Assembly: GCA_041649995.1 (NCBI GenBank) | Contig: JBAZMA010000002.1 | Location: 157,038-221,037, forward strand | Direction of reading: 5' to 3' | DNA: 64,000 nucleotides | Source: JBAZMA01 sp041649995 | GTDB lineage: Bacteria > Omnitrophota > Gorgyraeia > Velamenicoccales > Velamenicoccaceae | Part shown: piece by piece, positions 38,100 to 46,062 of the stretch | How positions within the stretch are numbered: position 1 is the first letter of the stretch | Layout of the letters: every line of letters starts with the position of its first letter | Notes under the pieces: model-generated | What the model was told of the DNA's origin: nothing | The model's database searches: none | The model's input: the letters and a program-made list of their open reading frames with translations, nothing else | Made by a program: the position numbers and the translations under genes

Positions 38100-38440
38100 G
38101 ATGAGGGAGGCAAAAACGAAATCAGAAGTCGGAAGTCGGAAGGCTGATGGACGAGGGACGATGACCGTGAGGACGTTCGCATCCTTCGAATGCTAGGACG
38201 TGGGGACGTACCGATGGACGAAAGCACGAAAGCACGAAGGACGAAAAAACAATTAAAAATGGGCTTAGAGCGTATGGCTAAGGGCTTATAGCAAAAGCAG
38301 AAGACAGAATTCAGAAATCCGAAATCAGAAGACCGAAAATCAAAGTTCAATTCTTAATTTTTAATTGTTTCTATGATTTGGGGTTTGGGATTTGGAAATT
38401 AAGCCAGTAGCTGGCAGTCCGAATTCTTGAACTCCTGGTG
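38100..38440 (+). repeat. Intergenic repeat mosaic R3 (same orientation as R2)
   Basis: The 360-base gap between the two pilB genes contains the inverted-type blocks: a GAAATCAGAAGTCGGAAGTC stretch, the GAGGGACGATGACCGTGAGG unit with the TTCGCATCCTTCGAATGC insert as in R1, GGACGAAAGCACGAAAGC words, GCGTATGGCTAAGGGC words, a shortened AGAATTCAGAAATCCG block and the A/T outer block ending in a GATTTGGGGTTTGGGATTTG tract. Frames across it are rejected as genes. Confidence 0.88.
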
Positions 38441-38457
38441 TGTGGAAAGACAAAACA

Positions 38458-40179
38458 ATGGCAACCCTAAAAAAACGATTAACGGACGCTCTCCTGGCGG
38501 CCAAATTATTATCGCCTCAGGACCTGGAGAAGGCTGAAAAACTCCAGGCCCAGAGCGGTGAAAATCTCAGGGATATCCTGATCCGGCAGGGGTATGTGAA
38601 GGAAAAGGAATTGATAGCCGTCCTTTCCAAAGAGCTTTTCATCCCTTATCTGGAGTTGGGCAAGTATAAGATCGATCCGCAGGTGATCCAGCTGCTTCCG
38701 GAGAAGATGGCCCGCCAGTACAAGGTTGTCCCTTTGTCCAAGATCGGCAATGTCCTGAGCGTGGCGATGAGCGACCCTTTGAATATTTTCGCTCTCGACG
38801 ACCTCAAGGCCGTAACAGGCTTTGATATCGACGTGGTCCTGGCGGGCGAAAAAGACATTATCAAGGCGCTGGATAAATTTTTTAAGGGCATGTCCCCGGA
38901 AGATGATATGACCAGCGTCCTGGAAGAACAGGAGAAGGGCGGGGACGTAGAGGTTGTCAAGATGGACGGCACGATCGAGCTGGGCGCGGTCGTTGAGGAA
39001 AGCGAAAAGGCCCCCATCGTCAAGATCGTGGATTTGATGCTGACGGAGGCGTTAAAGAAGCGCGCTTCCGATATCCATATCGAACCCTCCGAGCATGACC
39101 TGCGCGTGCGTTACCGCATCGACGGCCACCTCTACGATGTTTTCAGGCTTCCCCGGAAAAATCAAAACGCCGTCCTGGCGCGTCTGAAGATCATCTCAGG
39201 CCTCGACATCACCGAGGCCCGGCTGCCGCAGGACGGCCGGTTCAAGGTCAAGCTCAAGGACCGTGAAATTGATTTTCGCGTCTCGGCTCTTCCGACGACG
39301 TTCGGCCAGAAATTCGTCCTCAGGACGCTGGATAAGTCGAAATTATCGCTGGGTTTCGATTCCTTAGGCATGACGGAAGAGCCGCGCCGGCTTTTTGAGG
39401 AAGCGGTCACAAAGCCTTATGGAATGATCCTTATCACCGGGCCTACGGGGTGCGGAAAATCAACGACCCTTTATTCGATTCTTAACAAATTGAACAGGCC
39501 GGAATCCAATATCGTGACCATCGAAGACCCCGTCGAGTATCAGGTGGAGGGCATCACGCAGATCGCGGCCAGGCCTGAGATCGGCCTCACCTTTGCTTCG
39601 GGTTTGCGGTCTGTGCTGCGGCAAAGCCCGGATGTGGTCATGGTGGGGGAGATCAGGGATTCCGAGACCGCGGATATCGCGATCAAGGCGTCTTTGACCG
39701 GGCAGGTCGTTCTGTCCACGCTGCATACCAATGACGCGGTAGGTGCCATTACCCGGCTGATCGACATGGGCATCGAGCCTTTTCTTGTGGCCTCCAGCCT
39801 TATCGTGACCTCGGCCAAGCGCCTCTGCCGCCGGGTCTGTCCGCGATGCAAGGAACCCGCGGATATTCCGAAAGAGTCCTGGAAGAAGCTGGGATTGGAC
39901 CGGGTCATTGCGCCGGGAGAAAAACCGACATTCTTTCACGGAAAAGGCTGCGCGTATTGCAACCAGTCCGGTTATTTTGAACGCATCGGCATCCACGAAG
40001 TCCTGATGATTGACGATTCCATCCGGAACCTGATCATTCGCAGGGCTTCTTCCGGAGAGATCAAGGAATTCGCCCTGAACGAAAAAGGCATGAAGACCTT
40101 GAGGGACGATGCCATGCTTTTGGTGACAAGGGGCATGACAACGCTTGAAGAGGCTTTGAGGGCGACGACTGAAGAATAA
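38458..40179 (+). CDS. pilB: PilB/GspE-family assembly ATPase, copy 2
   Basis: 573 residues, same architecture as copy 1, and Walker A (GPTGCGKS) again begins at residue 328. It keeps ASDIHIEP, EDPVEYQVEG, VVMVGEIRD and LSTLHTNDAVG, with zinc cysteines in CPRCKE and CAYCNQ. The N-terminal MshEN motifs are more degenerate than in copy 1 (RLTDALLAAKLLSPQDL). This copy looks like the canonical extension ATPase; PilT retraction motifs were not recognised in either. The ATG at 38458 is preferred over an upstream in-frame GTG. Confidence 0.93.
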   Translation: MATLKKRLTDALLAAKLLSPQDLEKAEKLQAQSGENLRDILIRQGYVKEKELIAVLSKELFIPYLELGKYKIDPQVIQLLPEKMARQYKVVPLSKIGNVLSVAMSDPLNIFALDDLKAVTGFDIDVVLAGEKDIIKALDKFFKGMSPEDDMTSVLEEQEKGGDVEVVKMDGTIELGAVVEESEKAPIVKIVDLMLTEALKKRASDIHIEPSEHDLRVRYRIDGHLYDVFRLPRKNQNAVLARLKIISGLDITEARLPQDGRFKVKLKDREIDFRVSALPTTFGQKFVLRTLDKSKLSLGFDSLGMTEEPRRLFEEAVTKPYGMILITGPTGCGKSTTLYSILNKLNRPESNIVTIEDPVEYQVEGITQIAARPEIGLTFASGLRSVLRQSPDVVMVGEIRDSETADIAIKASLTGQVVLSTLHTNDAVGAITRLIDMGIEPFLVASSLIVTSAKRLCRRVCPRCKEPADIPKESWKKLGLDRVIAPGEKPTFFHGKGCAYCNQSGYFERIGIHEVLMIDDSIRNLIIRRASSGEIKEFALNEKGMKTLRDDAMLLVTRGMTTLEEALRATTEE

Positions 40180-40205
40180 GTATTTTTATCAGATGAAGAA
40201 TCCTG

Positions 40206-40211
40206 TATAAT
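40206..40211 (+). promoter_or_regulatory. Probable minus-10 element for the REC-HD-GYP gene
   Basis: Perfect TATAAT 12 bases before the ATG; predicted start about 6 bases before translation begins. No convincing minus-35 was found, so this is tentative. It is the third short-leader arrangement in the window. Confidence 0.45.
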
Positions 40212-40223
40212 ATATGTCTAACC

Positions 40224-41291
40224 ATGAACGGACCTAAAGTTTTAGTGATCGATACGGATGAATCCTGCTGCGCGCTGATCAAGACGGCTTTAACGACGCG
40301 CGGTTTCCAGGCCATCGTGGCTTTGTCCGCGAGGCTGGGGCTGCAGTTTTTTGAACAGGAGAATCCCGGCCTTGTCTTCGTGGAACTCGGGCTCAAAGAC
40401 CTGGATGTGCGCTATCTGGTGCGCGAGTTCCGCAATAAGGACGAATCCGTCGGGGTCGTCCTGATGAGTTATCAGGACCAGGCCAATCTTGTCCAGGAGG
40501 CGCTTATTTTAGGGGCGACGGATTATCTTTACAAGCCTTTGCGTTCGGACGAGGTTTATTTCAAGACCAAACAGGCCTTTGAGATCCGTAAGTTCGTTGT
40601 GAATAACAGCCGGTCGCTCAAGGGTATTGAAGAGCGCAATATCTCCCTTCAAAAACAGAATCTGCTGCTGGCCAAGCGTATTGAAGAGAGCACCAAGAAC
40701 CTCACGCGGCTTTATGAAGACCTGAAAGAGACATATATGCGCACGATCAAGGCCCTGGCGCACGCCATTGATGCCAGAGATCATTACACCTTTTCCCATT
40801 CCGACAACGTCACGCGTTATGCCGAAGCCATTGCGCGGGAAATGAAGGTCGACGCGCTCTATATCAACGATATAAAGGACGCCTGCCAGCTTCATGACCT
40901 CGGAAAAATCGGCGTCCATGACAGCGTGCTCAGCAAACCTTCGGCTTTGACGGAAACGGAAGTCGGCGAGATCAGGCTTCATGCGGAAAAGGGGGCCCAG
41001 ATCCTGGAACCTCTGAAGTTCCTGGACCACGTCATCGATATTGTCAAGCATCATCACGAACGATGGGACGGCAAGGGCTATCCGGACGGCCTGTCGGGAG
41101 AACAGATCCCCCTGGGCGCCAGGATCATGGCCGTGGCAGACAGTTACGACGCCATGGTTTCGGCAAGGCCTTACCGCAAGGTCGGCTTGACCACGCATGA
41201 AGCGATCGAGGAGATCCGCAGGAATTCAGGGACTCAGTTTGATCCCAAAGCGGTGGAAGCTTTTTTGAAAGTGGTTGAAAGTTTTTCTTAA
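40224..41291 (+). CDS. REC-HD-GYP protein, probable c-di-GMP phosphodiesterase
   Basis: 355 residues: a receiver domain (about 5-120), a coiled linker, and a complete HD-GYP domain. HD is His224-Asp225 in HDLGKIGVHD; HHHE starts at 276, and the GYP motif is Gly285-Tyr286-Pro287 followed by PDGLSGEQIPLGARI and VADSYDAM. HD-GYP enzymes hydrolyse c-di-GMP to GMP. The receiver keeps the acidic pocket (IDTDE) and the conserved Lys of YKPL, but the phosphorylation site reads LVFVELGL with Glu54 in place of Asp. It may therefore be locked in an active-like state. It sits between pilB and pilC. Confidence 0.9.
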   Translation: MNGPKVLVIDTDESCCALIKTALTTRGFQAIVALSARLGLQFFEQENPGLVFVELGLKDLDVRYLVREFRNKDESVGVVLMSYQDQANLVQEALILGATDYLYKPLRSDEVYFKTKQAFEIRKFVVNNSRSLKGIEERNISLQKQNLLLAKRIEESTKNLTRLYEDLKETYMRTIKALAHAIDARDHYTFSHSDNVTRYAEAIAREMKVDALYINDIKDACQLHDLGKIGVHDSVLSKPSALTETEVGEIRLHAEKGAQILEPLKFLDHVIDIVKHHHERWDGKGYPDGLSGEQIPLGARIMAVADSYDAMVSARPYRKVGLTTHEAIEEIRRNSGTQFDPKAVEAFLKVVESFS

Positions 41292-41308
41292 AACAAAGAG
41301 AGAAGCGC

Positions 41309-42505
41309 ATGGGCTTATACGGATACGTCGGCAAGGACAATCAAGGCCTGCGGATGTCGGGCGTGATCGAAGCGGCTACCGAGCATGACGCCATTGCCGC
41401 CCTGCACAAACGCAGCCTTATTGTTATTTCCGTCAAAGAAGAGCGCGCCCGCAAAAAAGTGGCCGAGAGCGGGGTCAAACTCGACGACCTCGTTATTTTC
41501 TCGCGTCAGCTGGCCACGATGGTGGAAAGCGGCATCACGCTGGTGCAGGCCCTGGGAATATTGAGCGAGCAGGCGGAAAGCAAGATTCTTTCCGGTGTGA
41601 CGCTGCAGATCAAGGAAGATATCGAGAGCGGTTCCAGTCTTCATGAAGCCCTGGGAAAACATCCCAGGATTTTCTCCAATCTCTACGTCAACATGGTCAG
41701 GGCGGGGGAGACCTCCGGACTCCTGGATGAGATCTTAGACAGGCTGGCCAGCTATCTGGAGAAATCCAGCGCCCTGCAGAGAAAAGTGAAATCTTCCCTG
41801 GTTTATCCGGCTGTTGTTGTCAGCATGGCCGTTTTGATCACCATCGTCCTTCTTGTTAAGGTCGTGCCCACATTCAAAGGCATATTCGCTTCTTTGGGCG
41901 GGACCTTGCCGTTGCCCACGCAGATCCTGATCTTGATCTCAGACACGCTGCGGCGGTTTTTTCCATTTGTTGTCGGGGCCGTCGTGGCCCTTGTGTTCGC
42001 CGGAAAAAAGTATATCAACACGCCGAAAGGGCGGTATCAGTTCGACGCGCTGACCCTGCGCGTGCCTGTGTTCGGCCCCCTGATGCGCAAAGTCGTTGTC
42101 GCCAAATTTTCACGAACTCTTTCAACACTGGTCAAAAGCGGCGTGCCTATTCTCAACGCCCTGGATATTGTCGGCAAGACTTCCGGGAACATGGTGGTGG
42201 AGGAAACCGTGGCCAACGCGCGCACGTCCATCCGTGAAGGCGAGCCTATCGCAGAGCCTCTGTCCAAGAGCGGCGTTTTTCCGCCCATGGTCGTGCGGAT
42301 GATATCCGTGGGGGAACAAACCGGCCAGCTGGAGAAGATGCTCACCAAGATCGCGGACTTCTACGACGAACAGGTGGACGCCGCGGTTTCAGGCCTCACC
42401 TCCATGATCGAACCGCTGGTCATCGGGTTTCTCGGCATTATCATCGGCGGCATTGTCATCGCCCTCTTTATGCCGATCTTTAAGATCACCGAACTCATCA
42501 GATAA
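41309..42505 (+). CDS. pilC: Type IV pilus inner-membrane platform protein PilC
   Basis: 398-residue GspF/PilC protein with two homologous cytoplasmic domains and three membrane segments. VIFSRQLATMVESGITLVQA and FSRTLSTLVKSGVPILNAL are the duplicated T2SSF motifs, and the last helix ends in FMPIFKITELI. It couples the PilB motor to pilin insertion. It starts 17 bases after the HD-GYP stop, with AGAGAGAAGC upstream, so they are probably co-transcribed. Confidence 0.95.
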   Translation: MGLYGYVGKDNQGLRMSGVIEAATEHDAIAALHKRSLIVISVKEERARKKVAESGVKLDDLVIFSRQLATMVESGITLVQALGILSEQAESKILSGVTLQIKEDIESGSSLHEALGKHPRIFSNLYVNMVRAGETSGLLDEILDRLASYLEKSSALQRKVKSSLVYPAVVVSMAVLITIVLLVKVVPTFKGIFASLGGTLPLPTQILILISDTLRRFFPFVVGAVVALVFAGKKYINTPKGRYQFDALTLRVPVFGPLMRKVVVAKFSRTLSTLVKSGVPILNALDIVGKTSGNMVVEETVANARTSIREGEPIAEPLSKSGVFPPMVVRMISVGEQTGQLEKMLTKIADFYDEQVDAAVSGLTSMIEPLVIGFLGIIIGGIVIALFMPIFKITELIR

Positions 42506-42519
42506 ACGTCCTTTGCGCT

Positions 42520-42966
42520 TTATCTTCGGTCTCTTCTCACTTCCGACCTATCAGTTGTCAGCCTGGCCTAATTTCCAAATCCCAAACCCGAAATCATAGA
42601 AACAATTAAAAATTAAGAATTAAGAATGAAGAATTGAACTTTGATTTTCGGTCTTCTGATTTCGGTCTTCTGATTTCGGACTTCTGAATTCAGACGTCAG
42701 ATTTCCGTTCCGATTTCTGGCTTCCGGCTTCGTTTTTGCCATAAGCCCTTAGCCATACGCTCTAAGCCCATTCTTCATTCTTAATTGCTCTTCGTGCTTT
42801 CGTCGCTCGGTTTCTGTGGCCCGTGGCCTGTGGACTGCTTTCGTCCTTCGTGCTTTCGTCCTTCGGTTTCTGTGGACTCCTGGCCCGTGGCCTGTCGACT
42901 GGTTTCGTCCCTCAGCCTTCTGATTTCTTTTCTTGCCATATGCCCTTAGCCATACGCCCATCCCGG
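42520..42966 (+). repeat. Intergenic repeat mosaic R4 (same orientation as R1)
   Basis: First half of the 876-base gap between pilC and pilA. It has the outer A/T block (CCAAATCCCAAACCCGAAATC, then AATTAAAAATTAAG), the TTCGGTCTTCTGATTTCGG words repeated three times, CTTCCGGCTTCGTTTTTGCC, the CATAAGCCCTTAGCCATACG block, and several copies of the TTCGTGCTTTCGTCC and TGTGGCCCGTGGCCTGTGG words. It is closest to R1. Nothing in it looks coding. Confidence 0.88.
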
Positions 42967-42967
42967 C

Positions 42968-42995
42968 TTGAAATCCCATCAATTCATGTTATACT
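42968..42995 (+). promoter_or_regulatory. Promoter for the GEMM riboswitch transcript
   Basis: TTGAAA (42968-42973), 16-base spacer, TATACT (42990-42995) preceded by an extended minus-10 TGT. Predicted start near 43002, just before the riboswitch. The promoter sits exactly at the edge of repeat R4. Confidence 0.65.
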
Positions 42996-43007
42996 TTTGT
43001 TAAGCTA

Positions 43008-43133
43008 AACGAAAAAGGTAAACCATCCTGCCGAAGGCAGGGCCTCTTCTAAAGAGAGGTTCGAAAGAGTGGGGCACAAAGCTATAGGGCCTGATCGTAT
43101 CTCATAAGCGATGGCAGCCGGCTGCCGAAATGA
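43008..43133 (+). promoter_or_regulatory. Cyclic dinucleotide GEMM-I riboswitch (c-di-GMP-I type)
   Basis: The 3' two-thirds match the GEMM-I aptamer closely: GAAAGAGTGGGGCACAAAGC, then TATAGGGCC, and the second arm ATGGCAGCCGGCTGCCGAAA. The 5' strand GGTAAACCAT matches GGCAAACCAU of the V. cholerae Vc2 aptamer, but it is separated from TCGAAAGAGTGG by 33-34 extra bases (43027-43060) that fold into two hairpins, CCTGCCGAAGGCAGG and CCTCT..AGAGG. Removing them restores a normal P2 arm with GAAA loop. Whether the ligand is c-di-GMP or cGAMP depends on nucleotide 20, which I cannot place with certainty. It is followed by a terminator and then pilA. Confidence 0.82.
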
Positions 43134-43147
43134 AGTTTTCACGTGCT

Positions 43148-43188
43148 CCTATTCCCAGAATCTCGCGCAAGAAGGGAATAGGTTTTTT
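43148..43188 (+). terminator. Intrinsic terminator, expression platform of the riboswitch
   Basis: CCTATTCCC (43148-43156) pairs perfectly over 9 bp with GGGAATAGG (43174-43182), followed by six T residues. It begins 15 bases after the aptamer, the usual layout for ligand-controlled transcription termination. Whether ligand favours termination or read-through cannot be read from the sequence alone. Confidence 0.85.
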
Positions 43189-43244
43189 ATTTGTTGCCCT
43201 TTTTGAGGGACGGTTTAAGCCATTTTTTATATCAAAAATTTTTA

Positions 43245-43274
43245 TTGACTAAAGGAAAGGAGGTGGGGTAAAAT
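43245..43274 (+). promoter_or_regulatory. Possible internal promoter for pilA
   Basis: TTGACT (43245-43250), 18-base spacer, TAAAAT (43269-43274), located after the riboswitch terminator. Predicted start near 43281, giving a leader of about 100 bases to pilA. If active it would bypass the riboswitch. The G-rich spacer makes it a moderate candidate. Confidence 0.5.
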
Positions 43275-43381
43275 TACTGTAAATCATTGGCAGGCTTTGC
43301 GCTTCAAATACCAGGCATAGTTTTACTTTTTGAGAAATAAGCGTAAGGTCAATCTGAGCCAGGAAAGGGGGAAAGAAGCAA

Positions 43382-43804
43382 ATGCGTTCAAAAAAAGGTT
43401 TTACGCTTGTAGAAATCATGATCGTTGTCGCCATCATTGTTTTATTGGCAGCGATCGCGATTCCGAACCTTCTGAGGGCAAGATTAAGCGCTAATGAGGC
43501 CACAGCCATCGCGGCTATGAGGACTCTGAGCACAGCCATGGAGTCTTATCGCGCCGCGCAATCGCCTCCGGCTTATCCAAGCGCCTTGACCAGTCTGAAT
43601 GCGTCTAATCCGCCTTATATTGATTCCGTCCTCGCGGGCGGCAACAAGTCGGGTTACACGTTCACGATCGCGGGCGGCGGCAACACGTACAGTGTTGTCG
43701 GCACACCTCAGACAGCAAACGTGACCGGCGTGCGTTCATTCTACGTCGATCAATCCGGAGTTGTCAGAGTTGGAAACTCCTCCAGCGGCACACCGATCGA
43801 ATAA
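43382..43804 (+). CDS. pilA: Type IV pilin, probable major subunit PilA
   Basis: 140 residues. Prepilin leader of 6 residues with cleavage at Gly6/Phe7 (KKG then FTLVE), Glu at mature position 5, and a hydrophobic helix IMIVVAIIVLLAAIAIPNLL. A Ser/Gly/Asn-rich globular part ends VRVGNSSSGTPIE; no disulphide loop is present. The strong purine-rich ribosome-binding region (AGGAAAGGGGG) and its own flanking terminators suggest high expression. It could be a GspG-type pseudopilin, but pilMNO context favours a pilin. Confidence 0.9.
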   Translation: MRSKKGFTLVEIMIVVAIIVLLAAIAIPNLLRARLSANEATAIAAMRTLSTAMESYRAAQSPPAYPSALTSLNASNPPYIDSVLAGGNKSGYTFTIAGGGNTYSVVGTPQTANVTGVRSFYVDQSGVVRVGNSSSGTPIE

Positions 43805-43815
43805 CAGTTGGAGTT

Positions 43816-43853
43816 GAAAAAAAAGCGGCTGCTTTACGGCAGCCGCTTTTTTT
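43816..43853 (+). terminator. Strong intrinsic terminator after pilA
   Basis: GCGGCTGC (43825-43832) pairs with GCAGCCGC (43839-43846) across a 6-base loop, with an A-run before and seven T residues after. It isolates pilA as its own transcription unit, as expected for a highly expressed pilin. Confidence 0.92.
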
Positions 43854-43928
43854 ATGACCCGTCGTTCTCATCTCCCTTCAAAAGACCTTTTTTAACACCC
43901 TGATTTTTTTAAAAGGGCATGAATTTCA

Positions 43929-43956
43929 TTGACTTTTGTTTGTAAAACATTAAGAT
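43929..43956 (+). promoter_or_regulatory. Possible promoter for the minor pilin-pilMNOPQ operon
   Basis: TTGACT (43929-43934), 16-base spacer, TAAGAT (43951-43956), in an A/T-rich stretch 27 bases before the next ATG. It is a moderate match. A new promoter is needed here because a strong terminator follows pilA. Confidence 0.45.
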
Positions 43957-43982
43957 AGTATTATATTAATAATAAAGACTTT

Positions 43983-44453
43983 ATGAATATTCCTTCCTTA
44001 AAGAAGATCAAAAAATCCGGCGGTTTTACCCTTTTGGAACTCATGATTGTCTGCGGTATTGTCGTGGTCGTTCTCGTAGGGCTTCTGGCCACCTATGTCG
44101 CCTGTTTTGAACTGGCAGAGACAACGAGAAACACGCACATGGCGCTGGTAGAGACCAAGGCTGTCCTGGAAAATATGAGGGGGATCGCTTTTACCAGCGT
44201 TTATGGCACATACAATGGGCATGTTTTCCAGGTTCCTCAAATGGCCGCCAACCAAAGCCTGGGATATGTTGTGATCAATAATTCCAATGCTTCTCTGTTG
44301 CGTGTGGACGCGGGTGTCTGCTGGAAACAGAAGAACGACAGGATCATCGGGGAATGTCAGGAGAGTTCCGGTGCATTGGTCTTTTCCGATGCCAACGGCA
44401 ACGGCATCCTGGATTCTCCCGTGCAGGTGACAACCCTCATGTCGCAAAGATGA
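43983..44453 (+). CDS. Minor prepilin (PilV/GspI-like)
   Basis: 156 residues with a 14-residue basic leader ending in Gly14, then FTLLELMIVCGIVVVVLVGLL: a prepilin signal with Glu at mature position 5. The globular part includes DANGNGILDSP, a small acidic loop that might bind calcium. It is probably a low-abundance tip pilin. The stop overlaps the next prepilin gene by 4 bases. Confidence 0.82.
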   Translation: MNIPSLKKIKKSGGFTLLELMIVCGIVVVVLVGLLATYVACFELAETTRNTHMALVETKAVLENMRGIAFTSVYGTYNGHVFQVPQMAANQSLGYVVINNSNASLLRVDAGVCWKQKNDRIIGECQESSGALVFSDANGNGILDSPVQVTTLMSQR

Positions 44454-44983
44454 GACGACCCGATCGAATAAGGCTGATGGAAAAAAGAGGTTTTACCCTG
44501 CTGGAAGGCCTTGTTGTTTTTTTTATTTCAACGATCGTCATGGGGGCTTTGCTGATGATGCTGTCTTCCGGCCGCCGCACCTGGTATTCCGTGGACGCGC
44601 AGATCACCCTCCAGCAGGAACTCAGGAAGGCCCTGGGCCAGATGTTGACGGATTTGCCGCAGAGCTCTGAAATACAGATTTCCTGTCCTTCCAGCGGGAC
44701 CCTGTGTCCGTCTTTGTCTTTTAATGTGTCGCGCGGAGTTCTGTCGGGCGGAGCCGTTAACTGGAGCGCGAATCCGATCAATTATTCCCTGTCTTCCGGT
44801 CAGATCCTGCGGACAGAAGGCGCAAGCGTCAGGGTCCTGGCCAATCATATCGCGAATATGACTTTTCAGCGGCAGGCGGGATTATCCCGTGTGGTCCAGA
44901 TAAATTTGACCGCCCAGAAACAGGATCAGTTTAACAGGACCTTGACGGAGAGTCTGTCGACGTCTGTGATGCTGAGGAATTAA
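44450..44983 (+). CDS. Minor prepilin (PilW/GspJ-like)
   Basis: 177 residues. Starting at the ATG that overlaps the previous stop gives a 14-residue leader ending KRG, then FTLLEGLVVFFISTIVMG: cleavage after Gly14, with Glu at mature position 5. The following minor-pilin domain is Ser-rich. The same leader length as its neighbours supports this start over ATG 44477, which would leave only 5 leader residues. Confidence 0.8.
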   Translation: MRRPDRIRLMEKRGFTLLEGLVVFFISTIVMGALLMMLSSGRRTWYSVDAQITLQQELRKALGQMLTDLPQSSEIQISCPSSGTLCPSLSFNVSRGVLSGGAVNWSANPINYSLSSGQILRTEGASVRVLANHIANMTFQRQAGLSRVVQINLTAQKQDQFNRTLTESLSTSVMLRN

Positions 44984-45000
44984 GGGCGAGAGAGGGGCTT

Positions 45001-46062
45001 ATGTTCAAGAGACTGAGCAAAAGATTTAAAGGCAAAAGGGGTTCGATCCTTGTCGCGTCTTATCTCGTGCTGGCCGTGCTTCTGATCCTGGGAACTCTTT
45101 TTTTCAGCCGGATCGTCAGCGACAGGAAGCTTATGGATATTTCCAGGGAAAGGCTGGAGGCCTTTTATCTGGCGGAAGCCGGGGTGGACAGGACCATCCG
45201 GGAACTGGACGACAATTTCAACTATTCCGGCAGCGGCGCTCCTGTGGCCCTTGGCCGGGGAGAATATGAGACGGTCGTGACCGTTCTGTCTTCCACCAGG
45301 CGTTCTATTGATGCCAGGGGGTATATTCCTTCCAAAGCCGACGCCCGCGCCCAGCGCAGGATCGAGGCGATTATCAGGAAACAGACGCCTCCTAACTTTT
45401 ATGATTACGCTATTTATTCTTCCCACGATATTGATTTTAACGGAACCAGTTATTCCGTGACAGGGGACATTATTTACGCCAACAGCGTGGACAATTCCGG
45501 CAATGTCAACGGAACCGTCACGCAGGACGCCAATGTTTCGCCGCTGGCGCAATTCGACTTTATGGTCCTGCGCGCCATCGCAGTCAGCCAGGGGAATCTC
45601 TACGACGCGGCGCGGTTGTCCCAGGTCCAGAAAAACAAGGATTCCTATCCTTCCAGTTTCTGGTTTTCTGCTCCCACGGATCCGGCCGATCCGGCGACCG
45701 GTACCCCGAATGTGGTGTATGTGGAAGGGGATATGGTGCTCAACGGGGATATCGGGACCATCGGAGGGTTCTTCCTCGTTGTGGGCAATGTGTTGACGGA
45801 TCCCGAGGATACCTCGGATACGACCATTAACGGCAATGGCCAGGTCGCAGGGTGTATTTACACGACGGGGAAATTCAGGGTCAACGGCGGCGGCGGAAAT
45901 TTGAATGTCGACGGCGGCGTATGGTCCGGAACGGATTCCGACTTGAATGGAAACGCGACGATATCGTATAATGGCTTTTTCATGGATGCCGTCGAGAGCA
46001 TGATCAACGGCCTCGGGGCCAGCGGAGTGGCACAGATGATCAGCTGGAGAGAGATCGAGTGA
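45001..46062 (+). CDS. PilX-like pilus assembly protein with beta-rich C-terminus
   Basis: 353 residues. N-terminal leader of 14 residues ending KGKRG, then SILVASYLVLAVLLILGTLFF, a PilX_N-type start that lacks Glu at mature position 5 (Ala here). LEAFYLAEAGVDRTI is a common PilX-type continuation. The C-terminal half is rich in Gly, Asn, Asp and Thr with repeated INGNGQ, VNGGGGN and DLNGNA-like units, suggesting a beta-helix or adhesive domain. Probably a tip-associated minor subunit. Confidence 0.75.
   Translation: MFKRLSKRFKGKRGSILVASYLVLAVLLILGTLFFSRIVSDRKLMDISRERLEAFYLAEAGVDRTIRELDDNFNYSGSGAPVALGRGEYETVVTVLSSTRRSIDARGYIPSKADARAQRRIEAIIRKQTPPNFYDYAIYSSHDIDFNGTSYSVTGDIIYANSVDNSGNVNGTVTQDANVSPLAQFDFMVLRAIAVSQGNLYDAARLSQVQKNKDSYPSSFWFSAPTDPADPATGTPNVVYVEGDMVLNGDIGTIGGFFLVVGNVLTDPEDTSDTTINGNGQVAGCIYTTGKFRVNGGGGNLNVDGGVWSGTDSDLNGNATISYNGFFMDAVESMINGLGASGVAQMISWREIE

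Noticed and set aside
43021..43133. Cobalamin or other riboswitch class
   Set aside because: No B12 box; the GGGCACAAAGC, TATAGGGCC and GCAGCCGGCTGCCGAA elements fit GEMM-I.
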